Numbered from the stretch's first letter, positions 1-12,325 are shown. The stretch: 64,000 nucleotides of DNA from Ctena decussata (GCA_963989385.1 OZ022501.1:97758979-97822978), one strand, 5' to 3'. Numbers and translations: made by a program. The notes: generated from the sequence alone by a model not told the origin.

Positions 1-830
1 TTACGAAATATAAAAGCCGATAAAAATGTTTTCCTGGAAAAAATCTTGTCTTCCGATTCGCGTACCGTAGACTACCCTTTATGATAAAGATGCTGTATGA
101 TTTTCATTTAATTTTGCCCAGTGATTTCAAGGATCTAGGGCCCAAAAGTTCAATCTGTGGTTGCATTATTGGAAGGACGTACAGAGTTACTTCCCTTTGT
201 TACATACTCCAATTGATTGTGACCACTTACCCTTTTATTTAACCTGCATTGGAATCCATGTCCAATTCGGTTTGCTGAAAAATCCACAAACTTTTCTTTT
301 CCTATCGCAAAACTTGCCTACTTTACGGGATTTGCATAAAGGGGCATAACTATGTTTGTAACGAGTAACCAGTGCTGAAAATTCTTGATGATATTTCTGA
401 GACATTGTAGCGTCCTAGATAAAGAGGGCATCAGTTTTGGAGCCAGGCACAACTCAGTTCAAGACACTGAGTTAACTGATCAGTATTTGTGGATTTTGAT
501 ATTGACCCCTTGATTGTTTACGCTTTCATCACGCATGAATAAACAAATAACATTTCAACAGATTTGCGACAAAGTGTACTCCATACATTGATAATATTTA
601 CCCTGTTTTGCCAATTTCAGAAGATTTTTATTTTGACTTAAAAACACCAAAAAGAACAATATGCGTTATTTTTGCTTTTGAGTATATATCACTCGTTGAA
701 GAGTTGACAATAACATTCCTGAATATCTCACATGAGCTGTGTAGGTAGGCACCCACAACCGTCATTTTGACACTGGGTAGCGACAATGACCTATCTCAAA
801 AGTCGGCTGTCCAATTTGAAACTAAAAAAA
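1..830. other. No gene seen; one mollusc-style dispersed repeat
   Basis: About 165-350 resembles the dispersed GAGTTACTTCCCTTTG-type repeat common in mollusc DNA. The rest is AT-rich with no coding signal. Confidence 0.5.
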
Positions 831-3452
831 AACAAGAGGGCCAAGAGGCCCTGAATCGCTCACCTGACCAAAAAGGCTAAAGGTCAAACAAGGGTCATCA
901 TTTAACAAACCTGATAGTTTGCAACCACTTCCAAATGGTTTTGAAGAAGATTTTTGAATATTTTTCTATGTATTGCTATGGTTCAAACCCTGGACCCCCT
1001 GGAGCTGGGCCATTTTGGACCCTGTGGCCATCATTTGAATAATTTTGGTAAAGGACCACTAGGCAATGCTACATACTAAATTTCAAGCAACTGAGCCAAG
1101 TGGTTCTGAAGAAGAAGATTTTTGAATATTTTTCTATGTATTTCTATGGTTCAAACTCAGGACCCCCAAGCTTGGGGCCATATTAGACCCTGGGGTCATC
1201 ATTTGAACAAACTTGGTAAAAGACTACTAGGCAAAGCTACATACCAAATTTCAAGCATCTGAGCCTTGCAGTTCTGAAGTAGATGATTTTTTAATATTTT
1301 TCTATGTATTTCTATGGTTCAAACCTGGGACTCCCTGCCCGGGGCCATTTTGAAACCATGGGGCCACCATTTGAACAAACTTGATAGAGGGCCACTAGGC
1401 AATGTAACATACCAAATTTCAAGCATCTGAGGCAAGCAGTTCTGGAGAAGAAGATTTTTAAGTATTTTTTAGTTTCGAACCAAAGACCCCTGCCTCAGGG
1501 CCATTTTGGACCCTGGGGCCACCATTTGAACAAATTTGGTAGAGGACCACTAGACAATGCTACATACCAAATTTCAAGCATCTGAGCAAAGCTGTTCTGG
1601 AGAAGAAGATTTTTAAGTATTTTTTAGTTCCGAAACCCAAGATCCCCTGCCCCAGGGCCAATTTGGACCCTGGGGCCACCATTTAAACAAACTTGGTAGA
1701 GGACCACTAGGCAATGTTCAATACCAAATTTCAAGCATCTGAGCCAAGCAGTTCTGGAAAAGAAGATTTTTAAGTATTTTTTAGTTTCGAACCCAAGATC
1801 CCCTGCCCCAGGGCCATTTTGGACCCTGGGGCCACCATTTGAATAAACTTGGTAGAGGACCACTAGACAATGCTTCATACCAAATTTCAAGCCTCTGAGC
1901 CAAGCAGTTCTGGAGAAGAAGGTTTTTAAGTAACTTTTAGTTTCGAACCCAAGACCCCCTGCCCCAGGGCCATTTTGGACCCTGGGGCCACCATTTGAAC
2001 AAACTTGGTAGAGGACTTCTAGGCAATGTTACATACCAAATTTCAAGCATCTGAGCCAAGCGGTTCTGGAGAAGAAGATTTTTAAGTATTTCTTAGTTTC
2101 GAACCCAAGACCCCCTGCCCCAGGGCAATTTTGGACCCTGGGGCCACCATTTGAACAAACTTGGTAGAGGGCCACTAGGCAATGCTTCATACCAAATTTC
2201 AAGCCTCTGAGCCAAGCAGTTATGGAGAAGAAGATTTTTAAGTATCTTTTAGTCTCGAACCCAGGACCCCCTGCCCCAGGGCCATTTTGGACCCTGGGGC
2301 CACCATTTGAACAAACTTGGTAGAGGACCACTAGGCAATGCTTCATACCAAATTTCAAGCCTCTGAGCCAAGCAGTTCTGGAGGAGAAGATTTTTAAGTA
2401 TCTTTTAGTTTCGAACCCAAGACCCCCTGCCCCAGGGCCAATTTGGACCCTGGGGCCACCATTTGAACAAACTTGGTAGAGGACCATTAGGCAATGTTAC
2501 ATACCAAATTTCAAGCATCTGAGCCAAGCGGTTCTGGAAAAGAAGATTTTTAAGTATTTTTTAGTTTCGAACCCAAGATCCCCTGCCCCAGGGCCATTTT
2601 GGACCCTTGCGCCACCATTTGAACAAACTTGGTAGAGGACCACTAGACAATGCTTCATACCAAATTTCAAGCCTCTGAGCCAAGCAGTTCTGGAGAAGAA
2701 GGTTTTTAAGTAACTTTTAGTTTCGAACCCAAGACCCCCTGCCCCAGGGCCATATTGGACCCTGGGGCCACCATTTGAACAAACTTGGTAAAGGACTACT
2801 AGGCAATGTAACATACCAAATTTCAAGCATCTGAGCCAAGCGGTTCTGGAGAAGAAGATTTTTAAGTATTTTTTAGTTTCGAACCCAAGACCCACTGCCC
2901 CAGGGCCATTTTGGACCCTGGGGCCACCATTTGAACAAACTTGGTAGAGGACCACTAGGCAATGCTTCATACCAAATTTCAAGCCTCTGAGCCAAGCAGT
3001 TATGGAGAAGAAGATTTTTAAGTATCTTTTAGTCTCGAACCCAGGACCCCCTGCCCCAGGGCCATTTTGGACCCTGGGGCCACCATTTGAACAAACTTGG
3101 TAGAGGACCACTAGGCAATGCTTCATACCAAATTTCAAGCCTCTGAGCCAAGCAGTTCTGGAGAAGAAGATTTTCAAGTATCTTTTAGTTTCGAACCCAA
3201 GACCCCCTGCCCATGGGCCATTTTGGACCCTGGGGCCACCATTTGAACAAACTTGGTAGAGGACCACTAGACAATGCTTCATACCAAATATCAAAGCCCT
3301 AGGCCTAGCGGTTTCAGAGAAGATGTCATTTAAAGCAAATTGTTGACGACGCACGACGGACGACGGACGACGGACGACGCACGACGGACGACGGACGACG
3401 GACACTGGGTGATCACAATAGCTCACCCTGAGCCTATGGCTCAGGTGAGCTA
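831..3452 (+). mobile_element. Hairpin-ended element with 156-bp internal tandem repeats
   Basis: The element starts near AACAAGAGGGCCAAGAGGCC followed by TCGCTCACCTGA, and ends with a GACGACGGACGACGG tract and the hairpin AGCTCACCCTGAGCC / GGCTCAGGTGAGCT. The GCTCACCTGA motif is thus inverted at the two ends. The interior is an array of about 16 units of about 156 bp. The layout recalls the pearl-type nonautonomous elements of bivalves; that comparison is from general knowledge. Confidence 0.7.
890..3310. repeat. 156-bp tandem repeat, about 16 units
   Basis: Each unit carries ACCATTTGAACAAACTTGG, CATACCAAATTTCAAGC and CCCTGCCCCAGGGCCATTTT. Units become more uniform towards the right. Since 156 is divisible by 3, the minus strand stays open for hundreds of codons; this is a period effect, not a gene. 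Confidence 0.9.
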
Positions 3453-3471
3453 AAAATAGATAAAAAAAACT

Positions 3472-3542
3472 TGCAGCGGCCGGGATTCGAAAACCGGCTG
3501 CCCGCATGGCAGGCAAGCATTCTACCACTGAACCACTGATGC
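3472..3542 (-). tRNA. tRNA-Gly(GCC)-like sequence, probably a pseudogene
   Basis: The 71-nt minus-strand sequence begins GCATCAGTGGTTCAGTGGTA and has an anticodon loop CTGCCAT with anticodon GCC. It aligns over its full length with eukaryotic tRNA-Gly-GCC. The anticodon stem pairs, but the acceptor stem has two mismatches and the T stem three, and the B box is degraded. A run of T follows four bases after the 3-prime end, like a Pol III terminator. No CCA is encoded, as expected in animals. Confidence 0.55.
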
Positions 3543-3766
3543 TCACAGCCTAATCGATTTCTAAAGTATATAAAATCAAAAGTACAAATCAAACGTAGAT
3601 CTTCGTCGGAAAAAAAAAAGTTCTGAATATCTGTGTCTGTTTTCAAACAGAATTACAACAAGAGAAAAATTTTGAATTAATATATGACAGAGTGCTAGTA
3701 TTCACAGTGCATGCGACAGAAAAAAATGAAGATTAAATATTCATTGACCTTTGATAGTATATATGT

Positions 3767-4615
3767 TCTGCGCAAAGTAAGAATCGGTACTATTCCGGAA
3801 TTGTCCTGCGCAAAGTAGGAATTCTCACTTTGTTGCGCAAAGTGGGAATTCTTACCTTGCGCAAGACGATTCAGGAATGGTCTCTGCGCAAAGTGAGAAT
3901 CGGGACAAAGTGAGAATATTTAAGATGTTAGTACGGTTACAAATATATTTTTGCATTTATTTGTGTGATATGGTCATTTTTATTTTTTTATCTTTTTATT
4001 TCTATTTATTTATTTTTTGTGTGAAAATGGCAGAGTTACTACCCTTGGAAGGACACCACCATAGAATGTATGAGCCTCTGGCATTAAAACCAAATTTCAA
4101 TATGTCCTTTCAAAACTTGTCATCCAGTATAAGCCATTCCCTACAAATTTCTAAGTTTAAAAAGGCCGTAATTTTTGTTAAACTAATATTTAACTTTTCA
4201 GAAGGCACATACACATCTACATATGTTTGTAGCATGTGCACAAAGTTTCAAATCAACTGCTCAAAATTCTAGAAAGAGTTGATTAAACTAGCTTGTCATC
4301 CTGTAGTAGCCGAAAAAATTCTCAGTATGAGGCCGGTAATTTTGTCAAAAAAAAAAAAAAAAAAAAAAACACAACAGATTCCTCATCTAGAATTTAATTC
4401 CCTGCTATTCGTATCAAATGAATATTCAATTCTCACTTTGTCCTAAAGATTCCCACTTTGCGCAGACACATTTACCTGTTCGATAAACCACCAAATCTCT
4501 TGCGCAATTCCAGAATTGTACCGGTACGATTCCGGAATTGTAACACAAAGTGAGAATTCCTACTTTGCGCAGGACAATTCCGGAATTGTACTGATTCCTA
4601 CTTTGCGCAGAACTT
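3767..4615. mobile_element. TIR element, GTTCTGCGCAAAG ends
   Basis: About 70-bp inverted ends built from alternating TGCGCAAAGTAGGAATTC and ATTCCGGAATTGT motifs bound an 850-bp element. The interior carries a mollusc-style GGCAGAGTTACTACCCTTGG repeat and a 23-nt A tract near 4350, so a second repeat probably inserted. No transposase. Confidence 0.7.
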
Positions 4616-5124
4616 AGCTAAATTATTTGACCAATGAAATCTTGTGAAATGTGGAAAAATATCAAATTATACGCGTCTGCAACATGAAAAATAAGTTTAT
4701 ATACAATGAAATACAATAATAAATTCAATACATTTCAATAATGATACAAGTTACCTTAGTATGTCAAAATGATAAAGTCCACATATAATTTCGTAAGCCT
4801 AATTATTTTATAATAAGGGTTAATCGAAATAATACTTCTATATATCGAAAACATAAAAAGTATGACCTGCACAGGCTCCATTATTAAGCTAGAACACAAG
4901 TGTTTAAATAATTTTTTAAGAAATTTGTAAAATGGCATTTGGCATCTGAATTTCAAAAATATTTTTAATTTAGGTTTGTTATGAAAATTATATCTGAATT
5001 TTAGATCATTAATCTGCCTAAAAAATTGATGCAACATGCATGCAACTGGTTTTAATCTTAATTTGCATGCAAGTTGTTAGTAATGTTGTTGTTCAATGTT
5101 ATTAGTGATATCAACTGAACTAAC

Positions 5125-5335
5125 TTAACTCTTTAAGCCCCAGTGACGCAATTAGCAAAATTGGCAAACAGCGTAGATCCTGATGAGGCGGCTCATAATG
5201 AGCCGCCTCATCTAGATCTACACTGTTTGCCCTCTAGTCTTTGAATTCTCAATATAAAAAGTCTTTGACAAGACATTTTTAAAATTTTTGCAGACGTAAA
5301 TTTTGTCGTCTGCTTTTTGGTAGTGAAAGAGTTAA
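5125..5335. mobile_element. MITE H2 copy (TTAA ends)
   Basis: It runs from TTAACTCTTTAAG to GAAAGAGTTAA and contains a palindrome opening GGCAAACAGCGTAGATCC with loop GATGAGGCGGCTCATAATGA. TTAA target sites are typical of piggyBac-like and Kolobok transposons. Confidence 0.7.
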
Positions 5336-6230
5336 ACAATTTTCAATTTCAATTAAAATGCATTTTAATGATACTGAAACATTGAAAATACATATTTTAA
5401 CTGCTGTACGTGTCAATGATCTATGTGTGATAGAAAATATTATTTTTAAATGTTTAAAGTAGAAGACAGCATCACAGAATATTTAATAATTAAACTTTAA
5501 CTATGATATTATTAATTTAATTTTCTTTGGTTTTAAATAAGCATTACTTTTTCCAGTCAGTAGGAATTTTAGAAATGACTTTTCTACATTTTCTGCAGTA
5601 AAAATTGTAATACTACAATGAACCTAAATTTTGAGACACCTAAAAATAATAAATTTTATGTTTGGGACAAATGGAATTTTTTTTTTTTTTTACACGTCCC
5701 AATCCTCAAACATTTTTTTACTTTTTTCCCCTTATCTTGTAATGTCTTTTTGTGTCTTCAATTTTTACAAATCTACATTTTTTTGCAAGTAATTTTGTCC
5801 AGTCAGCACATTTAACAGCATTACATGTAAGAATACTACCAATCAATGTTATAAAACCAACTGTTCAGAAAAGCGCAAATTTTTAATTATGAATATTCCT
5901 TTACGCTGACACACCCCTCCCCCCTTTTTCAGATTTATAAGAAGCTGGACCTACCTCATTCTGAATAATTCCAGGAGAACATCAACAAGTTTTTAATGTC
6001 ACTGTCACAAATGAACTGGTTCACCAGAAATTATGTCAAAGCCTAGAAGCAGCGACAGGAAAAGGTAAAGACTGACATACCAAGGATTCAAACAGTGAAA
6101 AGCCAGTATCTGAAGATGGCAGTTCAAAAGCACAAACTACAGATGACTGGAACCTGATACTGCCAGCATAGTTTAAAACAGGGAATGGATTGGAGATGAA
6201 TGGACTGGCATCTAGTTTTTTCCATTGATT
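5336..6230. other. AT-rich stretch, nothing recognised
   Basis: Several T-rich runs, including a 12-T run near 5680. No exon or repeat signature found. Confidence 0.5.
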
Positions 6231-6232
6231 TT

Positions 6233-6352
6233 CGATGGCACTCTTACAGGGAAGAATTTGCTCCCTCTGAGGGAGCAAATTCTTTCCTGTAAGATTACCA
6301 TCCCAGGCTCAGCTTATCTTCTCCATTCCATTCCACTGCATTCCATTCCAAG
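6233..6352. repeat. Foldback repeat, GGAGCAAATTCTTTCCTGTAAGA type
   Basis: A palindrome CTCTTACAGGGAAGAATTTG / CAAATTCTTTCCTGTAAGAT is followed by CATCCCAGGCTC and a TTCCATTCCA run. The same unit occurs at 23512-23585 and 28727-28780 and half of it near 52045. Confidence 0.65.
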
Positions 6353-6489
6353 TTTTAAACTATGCCAAATATAAGCTTTATAGTTTAATCTGTGCTTTCT
6401 GTTGTTTGCCTTTGAGCACATCGTAATGACTACAGAACAGTAAAGAACCTGATCAGTTTTGAGCTTTTCATAAACGATAAGCAAAACTC

Positions 6490-6757
6490 CTAATATAACG
6501 TAAAAGGTAAAGGTTTTCCATAGCCTAATAGCCGTAGGGGCAGTGGGGGTCAGAGGCCCATTGTGTCTTGGGCACAGCATATGAAAGGTGAAGCCCATCC
6601 CTCTCCTCCTTCCCTGATTTAAAGCAGGTACCCGTTTACTGCTGGGTTGGCAGAGTTTTCCAGTCGTCGGATGGCGAAACCATGGCGCGATCTCACAACC
6701 TTCCATAGACTTTCTGCACCATAACTGAGCATCTCTAACCACTTGACCACGGTGCCT
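6490..6757 (-). mobile_element. tRNA-derived SINE, family C
   Basis: The minus strand begins GGCACCGTGGTCAAGTGGTT, a tRNA-like head with an A-box-like TCAAGTGGTTAGAG and a weak B box, followed by a body with CAGCAGTAAACGGGTACC, ATGGGCTTCACCTTTCATAT and TAGGCTATGG. The same body is at 19310 and 59607. Confidence 0.7.
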
Positions 6758-6779
6758 CTAATATAATGAGAATTTAATA

Positions 6780-7560
6780 ATTCTGAAATAGTATATTATA
6801 ATTCTCCGTTAAAACATGTTGTCGCATCTCATTTGAACTGCCTCATACTAAAGCATAATTCTCAGTAAAGAGGCAATTCTACTAGTAAGTTCTAATTAAT
6901 AAGAACTGCCTCTTTGTGGCATTTCATTACAAAAGCTTTATAGTCATATTAAAAAGATAAATAAGAAAAGAGGCAGTTCTACCAATTAACACAAAAAAGC
7001 GGTTCTAATTATCAGAGCTATCTCTTTGTGGCATTTCAATAGAACTGCCTCATTATATAAAAAGATATTTCAATAAAGAGGAATTTCTAACAATTAAAAT
7101 AAAGAGGCAACTCTAAATATTAGAACAGCTTCTTTTTGGCAACTTTACAAACTGCCTCATATTAATAAAATGTGTCAATAAAGAGGCAGTTCTAAGGATT
7201 AAAACTGCCTCTTTCTGGCAACTCATTAGAACAGACTCTCAACATCTCAATAAAGAGTCAGTTCTAATTATTTCTACAGAACTGTCTCTTTATGCCGCAT
7301 CTGAACTGTCTTACATTACAACATTCAAATACAGAGGCAGTTCTAACTAATACTAGAGAGCTGCTTCTTTGTGATATCTCACTAGAGCTGCATCACATTA
7401 AAACACCTCATGATGAATCAAGAAGCAGCTACATTTCCACAGAAATGCCTATTTGTAGCATCTCAACTATAGAGACAGTTCTAATTATTACCACAAAACT
7501 GCCTCTTTATGTCATCCTGTTTAAGCTGCCTCACTTTAAAATGTGTTACCTCATTAGGAT
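6780..7560. repeat. Degenerate tandem repeat of GAGGCAGTTCTAA hairpin units
   Basis: Units of roughly 60-90 bp alternate AAAGAGGCAGTTCTAATTAT with AGAACTGCCTCTTTGTGGCA, so each unit is close to a palindrome. The motif resembles the loop of the hairpin at 8520-8590. Confidence 0.7.
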
Positions 7561-7573
7561 GCCACAACAAAAT

Positions 7574-7801
7574 TTGAGCCGTGACATGACAATAACAACA
7601 ATGTGGTCATGCGCCCTCTGAAGACTCGGATCGGCCTTGGCATCTGACAAGTTTGTCCAGACTCTTCGTTTAGTGTTCAAAGGGTCTAAGCTACCTCCAT
7701 GCAAAGCGAAGACTCTGATCAGACTGGACGGATGCCCAGGCTGATCTGAGTCTGCGCTGGGCGCACAGCCACATTGTTGGTTTTCTAGTGTCGCGGCTCA
7801 A
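7574..7801. mobile_element. MITE H1 copy 1
   Basis: It has TGAGCCGTGACATGAC and TAGTGTCGCGGCTCA ends. This is one of nine members of a ~240-bp inverted-repeat family here. The left arm is diverged; the right arm holds a complete inner hairpin GACTCTGATCAGACTGG... Confidence 0.85.
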
Positions 7802-7969
7802 ATGGTTTATGGAGAAATAAGAATACTTTTTCAAACAAATTATTCTAGATACTCCTCTGCTTAATATCATGAGATCTTTATAAAACATCAGACTGATCAG
7901 AGTCCTTACTGTTCTTGTATGTCAGCCTTTACCTTTTCCAGTGCAGACCTCAAGTCACCTACTGGTCTG

Positions 7970-8300
7970 CACAGTAATGAGACTAATATTAGATCTAATA
8001 ACACATCTCACTACTTTTATGTGAGACTCAAGTTTTTTCACTTCTAATTACACATCTCACTTATTTTTGTGAAACTTCCAATCTTCCCATTTCGCATTCT
8101 TAAAAAAATCCATCTCAGTCTGAAGAACATATCTTTCACTAATTTATGTGAGACACGCTTTTATTTTACTTTTTTTGCCTTTTTCTTATACTTTGATCAC
8201 TCTCACATCAAAGTCTGTATATCTCCTACTTTCTCAATCCCAGTTTACATATTTCTATATTTTTTGGTAAAAACCTCACGTCAGCTATAAATAAATATGT
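7970..8300. other. Weak CACATCTCAC-containing repeats
   Basis: ACACATCTCACT...TATGTGAGAC motifs recur irregularly. No gene seen. Confidence 0.35.
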
Positions 8301-8469
8301 AACACCGCTGCTTCTATGTGACTAAGGCACCTTTAATGTGACTCCGCTCAAAAACTGTACGCCACAATAGCTCTGCTCTAGTGCCCTCCATTCAACACAG
8401 TTATTATTAATGTTTGTTAAGATCTAGTTCAGCGCAAGAGCTCCGAATTACAGAGATTATTTGGTTATG

Positions 8470-8612
8470 ATTTGCCATTTTTTTTTCTTATTTCTTTATA
8501 AAAACACCAGTTGTGTTCCCTCATTAGAACCATCTCACTGAGACGGTTCTAATGAAGGGCCACAACATATGTTTTAGAGGAGAATCAGCAGATATTATTC
8601 TAGAATTATCTT
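8470..8612. mobile_element. Diverged MITE H5-like hairpin
   Basis: A palindrome with arms CCCTCATTAGAACCATCTCA and GAGACGGTTCTAATGAAGGG is followed by CCACAACATATGTTTT, the internal sequence of family H5. The rest of 8300-8990 shows no gene. Confidence 0.5.
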
Positions 8613-8999
8613 CTGATACGAACCCATATTGGCGGCTCTCGTTCAGAGCGGATTGTCAATAACTGTGCTAGACACGAACAGCTATGGCTGCTAAAACTAT
8701 CTGCGGTGTAGGGAAAAAAGCTTACCGGTACATTGGCATAAGAAATCAGTGCCGATCGAGACAAGCACTAGGGTGCTCATAGCCAGACCATCTATCTACA
8801 TGACATAATTGTGCTGTACACCAAATCTTAAAAAATTTCCAGCTGAAAGACTGCACAGAGGCACAGGCCAGTCTCTGCCTTAGATGTTAATTCTGCCAAT
8901 TGATGTGCTTTTGAATATGGCAGCCCTTTAACATGTAAATTTGCTACCAAACTGACCCTAAGAAATGGAAGACAACATTGTAGCGCCTGACCCAGTCAA

Positions 9000-10470
9000 C
9001 AGCCATTTTTGGCTATCCAGGCCAGTAAATAGCCCCATTCTGTCTATCCATGGTTGCTGTAGATAGCAGCATTCTGTTCATTCATGGCTGTGGTAGATAG
9101 CAGCATTCTGTCCATCCACAGCTGCTGTAGATAGCAGCATTCTTTCTAGCCATCACTGCTGTAGATAGCAGCGTTGTCTATCCACAGCTGCTGTAGATAG
9201 CAGCATTCTTTCTATTTGTGGCTGCTGTAGATAGCAGCATTCTTTCTATCCATGGCTGCTGTACATAGCAGCATTCTTTCTATCCATGGCCGTGGTAGAT
9301 AGCAGCATTCTTTCTATCCACAGCTGCTGTAGCTAGCAGCATTCTTTCTATTCATGGCTGCTGTAGATAGCAGCCTTCCGGCTATCCACAGCTGCTGTAG
9401 ATAGCAGCATTCTGTCTAACTGTGGCTGCTGTAGATAGCATCATTCTGTCTATCCTGGGCTGAGGTAGATAGCAGCCTGCTGGCTATCCATGGCTGCTGT
9501 AGATAGCAGCATTCTGTCTATCCACAGCTGCTGTAGATAGCAGCATTCTGTCTAACCATGGCTGCTGTAGATAGCAGTATTCTGTCTATCCTGGGATTAG
9601 GCAGATAGCAGCCTGCTTGCTATCTATGGCTGCTGTAGATAGCAGCATTCTGGCTTTCCAAGGCTGCTATAGAATTTGCTATTCATGGTTGCTAGAGACA
9701 GTTTCGTCTATCCAGGGCAACTTAGGACAACTTTTGCTATCCACCACAAAGCTCAAGATCATTTTGACTACCCAGGGCTGCTAGAGACTACTCCTGCTAT
9801 TCAGGGATGCTGGTGACCATTCTGACTATATCTACAGACCATTTGGGCTATCAAGGGCTGTTAGAAAAATTCTAAGAATCCATGACTGAATGCTTGAAAC
9901 TACAAATTTTGACTATCCAGGACTGCAAGAAGCTTTTTTGTCAGCCAGGGTGGCTGGAGACAATTTTGACTATCCAGGGCTTAAAGATCATTTTGGGTAT
10001 CCACAGCTGCTAGAGACTATTTTCATCATCTTGGGTGGCTTGAGACTATTTTGGCTATCCAGTCTGGCCATAATGGCTATCCAGGCTACTACAGCTGCTA
10101 GAGATCACTTTGGGTATCCACGAGACTGCTGGAGCTGCGAAAGACCGTTTTGCCTGTACAGGGCTATTAGAGATTGATCTTTTAAGCTACCCAGGGCTTT
10201 TAGACCACTGACTGACAACCAAAGTCTGCAAGAGAACATAATTTGGCTATGCAAGGCTGTTCAAAAACGTTTCAGCCGTCCACGACTGCTGTACAGACCA
10301 TTTTGCCTGTCACAGGTTCTTAGACCAATATAGCTTCCTTGAATACTATATACCATTCTGGCTATGCATGACGTGCGGCTGGCATCATGACCTTTAGATG
10401 TCACTGTGGCTTCCCATGGCTGCTAGAAACCATTTTGACCATCCTGGACTGCTAGAAAAGATTTTAACTG
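9000..10470. repeat. ~35-bp minisatellite with CTGCTGTAGATAGCAGC units
   Basis: From about 9040 to 9690 about 18 units of GGCTGCTGTAGATAGCAGCA plus TTCTGTCTATCC repeat with few changes. From 9690 to 10470 the array decays into TATCCAGGGCTGCTAGAGAC-like units. Each well-kept unit contains a short GCTGC/GCAGC hairpin. Confidence 0.9.
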
Positions 10471-10953
10471 TATGTATCATCTTTTGCTACAGGAGAAGGC
10501 TTAGACTTGTACAAGTCTCCTACTTAAAGCATATTTTACTTTTCTGAATATTTTCAATCTTGATCAAGCTCCAGCTATAGAATGGCTGGAAGTAGTGTTC
10601 AGCAGCCCTTAAAACGGGATCAGAGAGGCATATTGCTGAATATGAGACTGAATATCAGTATAGAGAAGGCTGAAAAATACCAGGAAGTCTCTTTTTAGTA
10701 AATGCGGCTGACATTGCATAATATGGCTTTACCAGAATGTTAACACAGATCCACCTTATCTAGTGCTAACAGACTTTCCCCACCACTTTTTATATAATAA
10801 TTATCTTTTTCATCAGGTACAAGTAAGAAAACATATGGTAATGACTTGGGTACTTGCTGAGAAAATCTTTTCAACAGGTTGCCCCATTTATAAAAGCAGC
10901 AAGATTTATGAGAGTCAAAAGCAGCAACATGAAGTATGGTACCGTCAGACCTG

Positions 10954-11020
10954 TGCAAACTGTGAAGACTCTGATCAACCTGCACAATGTGCAGGTTGAG
11001 CACAGTCTTCACAGTTTGCA
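10954..11020. repeat. Modular hairpin (H4-like)
   Basis: Near-palindrome TGCAAACTGTGAAGACTCTG... with inner CAACCTGCACAATGTGCAGG loop. It shares the outer stem and CTGATCA motif with many hairpins in the window. Confidence 0.65.
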
Positions 11021-11039
11021 TCAACAATCTACATATCAC

Positions 11040-11727
11040 AGATTACCTACGTAAGCTATATATTCAGTGACAAAAAGAAGACCGACTTGGCTGGTCTGAA
11101 TCTCGGCTGTTCTGACAATTATGCTTGAAAGCATTTTCCTTTGTGGTGGGGTACGTTATTAATCAGCTGCCTTACCTGTGTTAAGTTTTCATAAGAAAGT
11201 AGTTCACACATATAAAAAGATTTCTGATCTGATGGCTGACATGTCTGGGAGAGATGTACTTTTCACGTGCTTGCGTTCGTGCACTTTGACGCATTCACAG
11301 GCTATCATTTGTTCAACCTTTGCATTCATATGGCTTTTGTTTGTTCATGCTGTACAAGCTTTCATTTGTTCACTTTACTGCAGGTTTTCAGGACAAAATA
11401 TTTATTGCAAACATATAATATCCAACATTGTTGACCAAGCTTTATTTTTTGTGAAAGCTAATTCTTGTACCATATATTGTGACCCACACCACTGAAAGAG
11501 GAGCCATTATAACAGCTGTATACCAAAGGCTTCTCATTACAAAAGGATAATAAAAAAAATCTTCAGCATCTTTGCTATGTTAAAGGATCAATTTTCATCT
11601 ATATGATTGTGACACAGATGTTAAGTCACATTGCAAACCATGTGACACTTTTTTTGAGCCGCTATGCAAGACATGCTGTGTAACACCTCAGCCTGTTTCT
11701 TCTGTCGTGCATCTTTTTTTCTGGTGT
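11040..11727. other. No gene or known repeat seen
   Basis: Short ORFs only; no splice-bounded coding segment found. Confidence 0.45.
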
Positions 11728-11959
11728 TTAACCCATTGCATTCTGGGTATTTTTTGTCTTCTGCTGAAATTGTCGACTGCATCAAAAATCAAGAATATTT
11801 TGACAATATTGGTCTGACTAACTCTTGCAGAAATGATGTCTAGGCAGCAAACAGTTTGGATCTCAGATCAGGCCCCACGTTTGTGGGGCCTGATCTGGAT
11901 CCAAACTGTTTGCCCAGATACCCCCAAAGAAGGGGTAATTCCCGAATGGAATGGGTTAA
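11728..11959. mobile_element. MITE H3 copy 1 (TTAA ends)
   Basis: It runs from TTAACCCATTGCATTCTGGG to GAATGGAATGGGTTAA and contains the hairpin CAAACAGTTTGGATCTCAGA TCAGGCCCCACG and its mirror. Full-length relatives are at 22909 and 36720. Confidence 0.85.
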
Positions 11960-12014
11960 AAGTTCTTATAAGACAGGGTTCATGGGGTTTTCCCTTCCAA
12001 AACAATTCCAAATA

Positions 12015-12183
12015 AGGAGCGGCTGTAGCGTAGTGGATAACACTCCAGACTACCAATCCAGGGGTCGCAAGTTCGATCCCCAGCTTCTCCGATCTTTCGG
12101 ATGAGACTTTAAACCGAGGTCCCGTCTCCATATGACCTCGTTGTTGGTGGGACGTTAAACCCGAGTTCACTCACTCACTCACT
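12015..12183 (+). mobile_element. tRNA-derived SINE, family D, with 12-bp TSD
   Basis: The tRNA-like head starts GGAGCGGCTGTAGCGTAGTG, has B-box-like AAGTTCGATCCCC, then the body CGGATGAGACTTTAAACCGA and GGTGGGACGTTAAACCC, and ends in (ACTC)n. It is flanked by perfect 12-bp duplications CAATTCCAAATA at 12003-12014 and 12184-12195, so this is a clear retroposition event. Confidence 0.9.
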
Positions 12184-12224
12184 CAATTCCAAATATCTAG
12201 ATCCACCTTGTATTAGATGGAGTT

Positions 12225-12325
12225 CTATTGCACACAGCCTTTTATTATCATCCAATCATCCACCTGATATGACTGAAATACTGTCAATAGGGACGTCAAA
12301 TCGCAAGTCATCCATTCATTCCATG
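12225..12325 (+). mobile_element. SINE family B fragment
   Basis: GCACACAGCCTTTTATTATC, then ATATGACTGAAATACTGTC and CGCAAGTCATCCATTCATTC. This 3-prime end recurs at 21575, 34850, 36010, 39985 and 45905. Confidence 0.65.

Noticed and set aside
218..272. Minus-strand segment with acceptor and GTAAGT donor
   Set aside because: It lies in a dispersed mollusc-style repeat; the short open frame has no recognisable content.
3421..3452. Helitron 3-prime end (hairpin followed by CTAA)
   Set aside because: Helitron hairpins normally lie about 10 bases inside the CTRR end; here the hairpin is at the terminus and the left end carries an inverted copy, so TIR-type ends fit better.
2497..3546. 349-codon minus-strand ORF
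   Set aside because: It is made of 52-residue repeats from the 156-bp tandem array plus a tRNA-like flank; the open frame follows from the period being divisible by three.
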